In this document: piece after piece, positions 1 to 5,655 of the stretch | Layout: every line of letters begins with the position of its first letter | How positions within the stretch are numbered: position 1 is the stretch's first letter | Assembly (NCBI GenBank): GCA_002803225.1 | Contig: NXFV01000476.1 | Coordinates: 1-10,889 of the forward strand | Reading direction: 5' to 3' | DNA from: Gamarada debralockiae | Lineage: Eukaryota > Ascomycota > Leotiomycetes > Helotiales > Hyphodiscaceae | Length of the DNA stretch: 10,889 nucleotides | The notes under the pieces: generated by a model | The model's input: the letters and a program-made list of their open reading frames with translations, nothing else | What the model was told of the DNA's origin: nothing | The model's database searches: none | Made by a program: the position numbers and the translations under genes

Positions 1-331
1 CAGCATAGGATAAAATGAACATGAGGTATAATATGGCCAGCTATAATGTTGATCTTAATATGTTCTGAAAAGCTACATACTATTGAATTAAAAGGAGAAT
101 AAATGTTCTTGAAATTCGAATATTTGTTTTGATACTTTGATAACTCTATAACAACGTATAAAATCTCAATATTTTAGTAAATAAAACTTAAGTTTACTCA
201 CGTAATAATTCAAATCTCAATTTTAAAGCTATTATAATATAAAATATTAATGTAATAGAATATTGAAAAGGCTGACTTTTGGTGGGTTTTAACAAAATCG
301 GGCAAAATAAGTACCGATGTCTCACGAGCTA
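1..331. other. AT-rich intergenic stretch, no gene seen
   Basis: I see no open frame of useful length, RNA gene or repeat in this stretch. It is markedly richer in A and T than the gene-bearing part of the window. It ends at the TA (330-331) that is the presumed target site of the transposon beginning at 332. Confidence 0.6.
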
Positions 332-361
332 CAGTAAAAACTCGCTATAAGGATCCCTTAG
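332..361 (+). repeat. Left terminal inverted repeat of the Fot1/pogo-like element
   Basis: The element starts right after the TA at 330-331 with CAGTAAAAACTCGCTATAAG. A TA target and a start of this kind are typical of Fot1/pogo elements. The matching right repeat is absent from this window, so the inner limit of the repeat cannot be set and the end given is approximate. Confidence 0.6.
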
Positions 362-619
362 GTAAGAATAACTGACCAATAAGGATCGCTCGCTTGGTCC
401 CAACGCTAATTAGCTGTAAGATAAGGATATCCTTATTATGATCTAGGGGTCCAAATCCTTAATTTGCTAGTAAAATCCTGACCACTACTACAATAGATGT
501 GCAATCAAGTAATACGAAGAAGCGTAAGGCTCTCTCTGATGCTGATCGTCTTGAGATTCGAAAACGCAACAAAACCCATTCTCTTGTACATTAAAAAGAC
601 CTGGGTGTATAGTAGGAAG

Positions 620-624
620 GATAG
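620..624. repeat. Target-site duplication GATAG, left copy
   Basis: GATAG directly abuts the TG end of the solo LTR. The same five bases directly follow its CA end at 853-857. The pogo transposase frame continues correctly when one copy plus the LTR is removed. Confidence 0.85.
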
Positions 625-750
625 TGTCACGACGCTAACTAAAGTACTAGGGATCAACCTCAATTCTCTAGCTAACTAGTCGATATAACGAGAATACTAA
701 GCTAGAGAAGAAAGGAAAAGAAGAAGGAGAACTCTGTGAGATGCTTAAGC

Positions 751-757
751 TTATATA
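751..757 (-). promoter_or_regulatory. TATA box of the solo LTR
   Basis: The minus strand reads TATATAA inside TGTATATAAGC, about 95 bases from the LTR start at 852. It is followed by a CT-rich leader. This is the usual U3/R arrangement of an LTR promoter. Confidence 0.5.
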
Positions 758-802
758 CAGGGGCCTTGCTAGCTCGAGCTAACAAGGGGCAGTTCTGGCC
801 CT

Positions 803-818
803 CACGTGTGGTCACGTG
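803..818. promoter_or_regulatory. Two CACGTG E-boxes within the solo LTR
   Basis: CACGTG occurs at 803-808 and 813-818, start to start 10 bases, about one helical turn. They lie upstream of the LTR's own TATATAA (751-757, minus strand), where a U3 enhancer would be expected. CACGTG is the core site of bHLH regulators such as Pho4 or Cbf1 types. Binding here is inferred, not shown. Confidence 0.45.
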
Positions 819-852
819 GCTCATTTGAGGAAATGCTGTCAGGTTCCTCACA

Positions 853-857
853 GATAG
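853..857. repeat. Target-site duplication GATAG, right copy
   Basis: This is the partner of the GATAG at 620-624 and lies directly after the CA end of the solo LTR. The transposase frame resumes within it (TAG TCT GGC). Confidence 0.85.
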
Positions 858-1087
858 TCTGGCTACAAGCTCTCCTAAAGTATAATATCATGGATTTTCT
901 CCACTTAGTACAATTACTTTAATGACCTTGATAAGAAGAAAGACAAAGACTAGCTAGATTTAAAGAGACTGTCTGCAGGAGACTAGCTAGAGCTTGAGGT
1001 AGCACTATTCGAATGGCACTAGCGTATGGATGAGAAAAAGACTACGACTACAGGCGATCTCTTAAAGGCACAAGCTACGAAGTTCCG

Positions 1088-1800
1088 CCAGCAACCTTCA
1101 CGTCCCACACTGACCCAAATTCAGGTGATAGTGGCTGGAGTGTATCAAGGAAGTTGTGAAGAGGCTCAACCCCTTGTACAGCTGAAATCCCATATCTCAG
1201 GCAGTCGTCGTACGTAGTCTCGAGCTTTAGGAGCCATGTATCCACGTTCATGTCCCTTTTTGGTGGTCTGATCAGCCTGTTCCAATCTCATTGTAGGATG
1301 TGCCTAGTTGCATGATCTGTAGGCTTGAAGTGGTCTTGGAGAGCTACTATCATATCATTCGCAGTAGCGCAATTGTATGTTTTCGAGAGAAGTATAGGGT
1401 CGAGGGTTCCTTGGATTATCGATTGAATCTTCGCCAGTCCTTCTATTTGTAGGTCGTATTGTCTGAGCTATCGTTCGTATACAGTGACTAAGTTCTTGTA
1501 TTCGAATCGTTCGTCTACATCGAGATCCGATAGTTTCGTTAGTGAGAGCACTGCCTCTACTGGCGTAGTGACAGAGTCGTCGTCCGCAGGCGCTGCAATG
1601 TTGCGTGCAAGTGTGCGGCAGTCTTTGACATCGCCAGGAGTTGGTCTGGCTAGTTCCTTCAGGGTTTGGCCTAATCTGTCAGGGTCAATTTGGCCCTAAA
1701 TATCGTGTTCCTTGCAGGCTGGTTTCTTTAGTTTAGCCCACTTTTCCTAGTCCTTGGGTTCTTTGAGTATGAATGGCGTTTTTGTGATTGCGTCTGCCAT
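1088..1800 (-). pseudogene. Ty1/Copia-type retrotransposon Gag remnant
   Basis: From the minus-strand ATG at 1800 the frame runs about 236 codons without a frameshift. It begins MADAITKTPFILKEPKD and later reads VEAVLSLTKLSDLDVDERFEY, TYNCATANDMIVALQDHFKP and MNVDTWLLKLETTYDD, which is the general pattern of fungal Copia Gag N-terminal halves (UBN2/gag-polypeptide type). Gag would form the particle that packages the RNA. Four in-frame stops break it: TAG at 1747-1749, 1696-1698 and 1468-1470, and TGA at 1288-1290. The zinc knuckle and all of pol are missing. Similarity stops near 1090, where the interrupted pogo-like transposase begins on the other strand. Confidence 0.75.
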
Positions 1801-1844
1801 ATTGAATGATATGATAGTTATCGAACAGATCAAGAGCTTGATAG

Positions 1845-2014
1845 TGTAGCTGACGCTTAATGGTGTAGTATAAGAGATCTAACGTGTCAGTTGCGGAGTA
1901 AAAGACTCGATTGATTTCTAAAAAGGTAGGAGGGGGGACAACCCCTCTTATGTTACAGTAAGACGCAAATACAAGCTATACTCAATACGGTAGGGATCGG
2001 CATTCCAACCAACA
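1845..2014 (-). mobile_element. Probable 5' LTR of the Copia-like element
   Basis: Upstream of the Gag start, the minus strand has a segment that starts TGTTGG (at 2014) and ends CTACA (at 1845), 170 bases long. Directly after it comes ATCAAGCTC, a weak match to the ATCAGAGC-like primer-binding site of elements primed by initiator-Met tRNA. Size, position and ends fit a fungal Copia LTR. The 3' LTR is not in the window, so the ends cannot be confirmed by comparing copies, and no target duplication can be tested. Confidence 0.4.
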
Positions 2015-2372
2015 TAACGGAGAGTATCTTCTGAAAAGAGCAACAAATCGTGATAGCAACAGCGGAAGGATAGTACGAGTCAACCTATTAGAGCAAGGCC
2101 GGGCTCATAACTGTCGAATCAGATGATATTGTATAGTAAAATCATGTATATTGATATTTCTCCGATATCTCTAAGGAAGGAAAATTAGAGGGTTGCCAGA
2201 TATGTGTACACAACTGTTGCCATAGCAACCAGATCATCTGACAGGCAGGAAAATAATTCTTTCGTGTGAACTGCCTGTATCTTCGCGACACTATTAGAAT
2301 GTGATTTAGTGAAGGCTCGTAGGTTTCGTACCATATTCGAATGTCTCGATCATTATAAATAAGGAGATCCTC
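2015..2372. other. Intergenic DNA downstream of the membrane-protein gene
   Basis: I find no open frame worth calling. The stretch holds a 9-base inverted repeat, TCAGATGAT (2119-2127) and ATCATCTGA (2233-2241), and a small hairpin, GTTGC-CATA-GCAAC. The 3' untranslated region of the minus-strand gene ending at 2373 must lie in its right part. Confidence 0.5.
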
Positions 2373-3421
2373 CTAAAAATTGCCCGCAAGTTCTGCAGGA
2401 GGATGAATTTGGTGCCCGTCCATGTTTTGACCACGTTTGTTCGTCAGTCCTTCAGCGTCCAACTCTGACTGGTGATAAGGTACATCCAACTCTGACTGGT
2501 GATAAGGGACATCCAACTCTGACTGGTGATAAGGGACATTCGCATGAACCTCTGTAAAATTTGGTGTCGTAGATGCTTTGTATCGACGTCTCCGCCACAA
2601 AATGAAAATCCCAAGCAAGGCTACTAGGAAAATTAAAGGTATGGCAACCCCCATTCCAACCGCTGCGTCTTTCGACAACCCTGGTGATGATCGAGGCATT
2701 GAAGGTTGGGGGCTAGAGCTTGTGCTAGATGTTGAAGTAGGCGTGTGAGATAATGGCGATGGAGATAGAGTGCTGCTAGATGTCGTCGGAAAGGATAGGG
2801 TGGGCGTCAAGAGCTTCAAGATCTCCGTGTCAGTACTTTGCCATCGTACTTGAACATGGTATGCATTTATCCCAGCGCCAGACAATATAGTCACCGCTGT
2901 TGAGGTTGTGCTTCCACCAATGAGTACTGTGGCACTAGTAGTGCCAGAGGAAGAAGCTATAGTTGTGCATGATTCGGTAGATTGCCATCCAAAGGCGGAA
3001 GAGGAGAGGCAGATATAGTTACTAGACTCGTATTAGTACTAGTTAGTCTGTAATATTAAAGAAAATAATATATAGTGGGTATTAATGAGATGTCTAAGTA
3101 CCTTGGGCAACAAGTGGCAATAGTTTCTGTCACTGTTCCAATGCTGTTGAGAGTGGAGCAAGCAATAGTATATCCTCCGGGGCAGATGGCTGGAGAGTAG
3201 TAATTCGGAGGATTCCATCCACTTGGTAAGCACTCAGAAGATCCAGGGAGTCCTAGATAGTATATGGTTTGTTGGAAAGCTGTTGACCCCGTGGGGAGTG
3301 GCAGCTGCCCTGCAAGCTGTGGCGTCTGCCCTGCAGTAAAGGAATACCAGTTCACATCCGTCAAACAAGAATTAGGAGGCACGAATAGTGTGGTTAGGGG
3401 AGATATAATTGATGGCGACAT
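2373..3421 (-). CDS. Single-pass membrane protein with Cys-containing outer domain and Ser/Thr-rich stalk
   Basis: There are two exons, 3102-3421 and 2373-3021, joined over an 80-base intron (3022-3101, GTACTT...TCTAG, with ACTAAC and TACTAAT branch-like motifs). The join gives CCPSNYIC and a 322-residue product. Residues 1-180 form the presumed outer region, with Cys residues and the CCPSxYxC motif seen in many uncharacterised fungal surface proteins. Residues 182-220 are Ser/Thr/Pro-rich, a likely O-glycosylated stalk. Residues 228-249 are one hydrophobic helix, followed by RRRRYK, which places the C-terminus in the cytosol. The tail holds three perfect VPYHQSELD repeats (269-295). I chose the ATG at 3421 because it has A at -3 and an in-frame TGA lies just upstream; no classical signal peptide precedes the outer region, so the helix may act as a signal anchor. 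Function is unknown. The shape resembles fungal wall-stress sensors, but no WSC or Mid2 domain is evident. Confidence 0.8.
2458..2538 (-). repeat. Three tandem 27-bp repeats encoding VPYHQSELD
   Basis: Units lie at 2458-2484, 2485-2511 and 2512-2538. The second and third are identical and the first differs by one base (GGTACA for GGGACA on the + strand), a silent change. The near identity suggests recent slippage or selection for copy number. The units fall in the cytoplasmic tail of the membrane protein. Confidence 0.95.
3022..3101 (-). other. Intron of the membrane-protein gene
   Basis: The donor is AAG|GTACTT and the acceptor TCTAG|TAAC. The acceptor choice is set by frame: only this one joins CCP to SNYICL without a stop, because a TAA lies in frame just upstream of TACGAG. 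Confidence 0.75.
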
Positions 3422-3560
3422 AGTGATGGTAGGTTTTCGCAAAAGTCACAGCTTGGTTGGATGTTAAAGGGAAAAGCACCATCTTTATTTCGCATCTGGG
3501 GTAATAGTCGAGCGCTAAGGGCGCGAAAGCGAAGGCGTCGCGTTTCATAACCTATTTTTA
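3422..3560 (-). promoter_or_regulatory. Short 5' region of the membrane-protein gene, bounded by a transposon
   Basis: Only 139 bases separate the start codon from the end of the mariner-family element. This stretch has two out-of-frame upstream ATGs on the minus strand (3495 and 3482). The frame from 3495 runs past the true start and stops at 3394. The outer 56 bases (3505-3560) are one copy of the direct repeat that flanks the transposon. No clear TATA box is visible. If transcription starts above 3495, the upstream ATGs would reduce translation. Confidence 0.45.
3505..3560. repeat. Direct repeat flanking the mariner element, left (short) copy
   Basis: This copy shares TAGTCG(A/G)GCGCTAAGGG, then GCGAAAGCGAAGG, then TCGCGTTTCATAAC and CTATTTTTA with 5216-5310, in the same orientation. 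It lacks about 30 bases in the middle and a GTGTTTTT near the end. Its final TA (3559-3560) is the left target site of the transposon. Confidence 0.85.
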
Positions 3561-3578
3561 GGGTCGGGCTATTTGTAC
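3561..3578 (+). repeat. Left terminal inverted repeat of the mariner element
   Basis: GGGTCGGGCTATTTGTAC follows the TA at 3559-3560 and matches the reverse complement of 5186-5203 at all 18 positions. Confidence 0.9.
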
Positions 3579-3717
3579 GATAGGACACCCCCTTGTAAGG
3601 CGGTGAGGCGAGATAGGTTTAGCTTCGCCAAGACAGGCTTAGTTTTCGTCGCTATTCTACACGATTCTATGCTCTGGAGCTCAGAACACCTACATACATC
3701 TTGACTTCTAAACCTCT

Positions 3718-4838
3718 TTGACTCTACTATATCAACACAACATAGCTCGCGTACCAAAGACTACACGAAAAGAGCACCAGACGCCGAAGTGCGTACGATT
3801 TCGATGCCTTATCGAGCAAGGAGAGACGCAAGCAGAAGCAGCACGGATTCTTAATGTGCCGCGGGGCACAGCAACAAAGTGGATAAAACGACGCAACTCA
3901 GACCGGCACACTAGCAAGAGAACTGGCAGGCCTCCTATTATATCGGACGAGAAAGTCGAAGAGATGATTAAGTGGATAACAGGCTATTATGAACGGCGGT
4001 GCTCCCTCTCCAAGATATTGCTAAAGCTCACGGGATTAAAGCATACGATAATACGATTGCAGCTGCCTTCGCACGTTACGGCTACCATTATCATACCCCC
4101 GATTGTAAACCCTTCCTCTCGAAAGCTATAAAGCTCAAGCGATAGACCTTCTCAATTCAGGATTGGGACCGGCCGAAAGAGTACTAGAGAAGGGGCTTAT
4201 ATTGTGATGAGTTAACAGTCAAGACAAACACATACCGGCGGCAAAAGCTCTTACGCAAAAGAGGTGGAAGAAGACGTCTTGATTGTATCCAATTTACGTT
4301 TACAAGTGGCTATGAGTCTGTACACAATTGGGGTGTCATTAGATACAATTTTAAGAGTCCGATTATCTTCCTTTCGACTGAAGGACAGAGCAAGGGGTTC
4401 AATCAATACAAGTACGAGGCGCAAAATCTACGTGGAGCACTTGGAGAGATCTGTATTCAAAAGAATAAGGAAAAGCAGCTCCTGGGGGAGTTTTGTTGTG
4501 ATGTAGACTACTTTGTTGTGGAGGACGGAAGCCGGGTTCATGGGAAGAGTGATACCAGGAGGAATAAAGGCCTTTGTAATAAGGCAAGAGTAGAATGCTA
4601 TATCAACTCAATCGACTAGCCTCCCTCTTCCCCGGATCTTAATCCAATTGAGAATGTATGGAGGATTTTGAAACAGCGGCTACGTAATCGGAGGCAACAT
4701 GGCGGTTGGAGTCTCACAGAGCTTAAAGAGGCAGACTTAGATATTTAGGAGAATGAGATCAAGGTGGAAGACTTTAATCAGTATATAGACTCGTTGCCTG
4801 AAAGACTACGATTAGTTAGGCTGAGGAAGGGAGCTTAA
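3718..4838 (+). pseudogene. Tc1/mariner-type DDE transposase, frameshifted and with four TAG stops
   Basis: The N-terminal part reads PKTTRKEHQTP, then GETQAEAARILNVPRGTATKWIK (a helix-turn-helix DNA-binding region), then RTGRPPIISDEKVEEMIKW. No ATG is in place before PKTTRK, so the start codon appears lost; 3718 is only the open-frame limit. At about 4000 one base is missing, and the protein continues in the next frame as LPLQDIAKAHGIKAYD. The catalytic domain follows: an acidic YCDE (about 4190), the VVEDGSRVHGKS block (about 4515-4550) and PPSSPDLNPIENVWRILKQR (from 4620), the hallmark third block. TAG stops at 4143, 4185, 4617 and 4746 each fall where Trp is expected. The final TAA is 4836-4838. 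Confidence 0.88.
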
Positions 4839-5162
4839 ACACAATGGTAAAACAGCAAGTGGCAATATAATTAGCGTTGACCAGGGGGTGTTCTTGAATT
4901 CTTGAAACCCCCTTCCGTACATGGACTCGGTACATAGCTGCCGCTGTGATACACAAGGCTACTGACGTTCATACACAAGACGCAGAGTGGGATCTGGACG
5001 GTTTAGAGGTGTAAATAGTCTTATTTTTTTCGATTTGTGAATAGCTTTAAATTTTTGTCCTATAGGCCTTTGTTTTATACCGTGACATATACGCGCCTTG
5101 CGCGCACAAATTATTATGAGCGCGTGAGGTTATTAGGCGTACTTCCGAAAGTGGGGGACGCT
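4839..5162. other. 3' non-coding part of the mariner element
   Basis: No gene is seen. The stretch holds an imperfect hairpin at 4884-4912 (GGGGGTGTTC against GAAACCCCC, around TTGAATTCTT), a T-rich patch near 5020-5060 and GCGC-rich sequence near 5093-5127. Confidence 0.5.
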
Positions 5163-5204
5163 ATGTACAAATAGCCGGGAGTCATGTACAAATAGCCCGA
5201 CCCT
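5163..5204 (-). repeat. Right terminal inverted repeat with a 21-bp tandem duplication
   Basis: Two 21-base units start with ATGTACAAATAGCC (5163-5183 and 5184-5204). The outer unit supplies the perfect 18-base terminal repeat. The inner unit is followed inward by the sequence that pairs with the left subterminal region. The last base of the outer unit (5204) belongs to the TA target. Confidence 0.8.
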
Positions 5205-5215
5205 ATTTTTATTAG

Positions 5216-5310
5216 TAGTCGGGCGCTAAGGGCCTCTTCTTTAAGACCTCCGGCTTAAAGTCGCGCGAAAGCGAAGGTATCGCGTTTCATAACGTGTTTT
5301 TCTATTTTTA
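5216..5310. repeat. Direct repeat flanking the mariner element, right (long) copy
   Basis: This is the longer partner of 3505-3560. Its extra middle holds a small inverted repeat, CTTTAAG...CTTAAAG. It begins about ten bases after the transposon's right TA and ends in CTATTTTTA, followed by TTAG. The same CTATTTTTATTAG also directly follows the transposon, which suggests a two-unit tandem repeat that the element entered. Confidence 0.85.
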
Positions 5311-5655
5311 TTAGCAAATACCACTAAGAAATACAAATAATTATTATAACTTCGGATACCACTGCTCACAAAATACATCTATCATAGTCTGCTGTTGATC
5401 CGCCACTAAATTAGAGCACCTCTGTAGCTAACCTCTACAGATTCGAATACTCTAAGCTCTCGGCATGCCACCAAATCTCAGTGGCTCAGGAAGCAAGTCA
5501 AGTAATCCGAGATAGACTTGAGACAAGCGGAAAGTCCGCACTGCAGGACTTGTAGAGTATTTTCAAAGCAAACGTCTTTATCCTCATCTTTAAACGTTCG
5601 AACGTTCGAGATGCAGAATAGAAAAGTGTACGAGAATAATTCAATTGCACATTGC
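5311..5655. other. Intergenic DNA and 3' region of the transporter gene
   Basis: There is no convincing gene. AACGTTCG is repeated twice in tandem at 5593-5608 and creates the 14-base palindrome AACGTTCGAACGTT (5593-5606). It lies about 50 bases beyond the transporter stop codon, so within its likely 3' untranslated region. Confidence 0.5.

Larger units (their letters stand above)
625..852 (-). mobile_element. Solo LTR (228 bp) with 5-bp target-site duplication
   Basis: The segment begins TGTCAC and ends CTCACA on the + strand, so it has TG...CA ends. It is flanked on both sides by the same five bases, GATAG (620-624 and 853-857). The promoter-like layout reads on the minus strand: two CACGTG boxes (813-818 and 803-808), a TATATAA box (751-757) and then a CT-rich leader. 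This gives the minus orientation. No internal retrotransposon sequence lies next to it, so it is a solo LTR, presumably left by recombination between the two LTRs of a full element. It differs in sequence from the probable Copia LTR at 1845-2014. Whether its parent was Copia or Gypsy cannot be told from the LTR alone, although a 5-base duplication fits both. Confidence 0.85.
332..1100 (+). mobile_element. Fot1/pogo-like (Tc1-mariner superfamily) DNA transposon, 5' part, decayed
   Basis: The left end is a TA dinucleotide (330-331) followed by CAGTAAAAACTCGCTATAAG, which has the ACTCGCTATAA core common in terminal inverted repeats of fungal Fot1/pogo elements. About 150 bases further on, the + strand encodes a pogo/CENP-B-type transposase N-terminus. 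The copy is interrupted by a solo LTR (625-852). Its similarity to transposase stops near 1100, where antisense Copia gag sequence begins. I could not find the right terminal repeat in the window, so only the 5' part is present. The right boundary is accurate to about 20 bases, because both families can be read through 1085-1105. Confidence 0.75.
484..1100 (+). pseudogene. Fot1/pogo-like transposase fragment, interrupted by a solo LTR
   Basis: In the frame that contains codon 502-504, the sequence reads KKRKALSDADRLEIRKRN, the first helix-turn-helix of the CENP-B/pogo DNA-binding region, then KDLGV at 595-609. Removing 625-852 and one copy of the GATAG duplication restores the same frame. It then gives SGYKLS, YNYF, LDLKRLSAGD and LEVALFEW, which is the start of the second (Tc5/CENP-B-type) helix-turn-helix, and continues as RMDEKK and GDLLKAQATKF to about 1100. 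In-frame stops include TAA at 592-594 and several TAG codons, mostly at places where Gln or Trp is expected. The DDE catalytic domain is missing. The copy cannot make an active enzyme. The original start codon is not clear. Confidence 0.75.
3561..5203 (+). mobile_element. Tc1/mariner-superfamily DNA transposon, full length, inactive
   Basis: The element is 1643 bases long. Both ends carry the 18-base perfect inverted repeat GGGTCGGGCTATTTGTAC (3561-3578; reverse complement at 5186-5203). A TA lies directly outside each end (3559-3560, 5204-5205), the expected target duplication. The left end continues as GATAGGACACCCCC. The matching inner right sequence (ATAGCGTCCCCC on the minus strand) lies one 21-base unit further in, because the right end carries a tandem duplication. 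The inside holds one transposase frame with a frameshift and four stops. Confidence 0.9.

Noticed and set aside
1026..1217. 63-codon open frame as a separate small gene
   Set aside because: Its first third continues the pogo-like transposase; the rest runs into antisense gag. It is a chimera of two dead elements.
1484..1699. Ser-rich 71-codon open frame on the + strand
   Set aside because: It is the shadow of the antisense Copia gag frame, which carries recognisable family sequence.
3569..3917. Minus-strand frames across the left part of the mariner element
   Set aside because: They lie opposite the transposase N-terminus and the terminal repeat and have no independent support.
4264..4587. 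Short frames on both strands in the middle of the mariner element
   Set aside because: They are alternative frames of the broken transposase.
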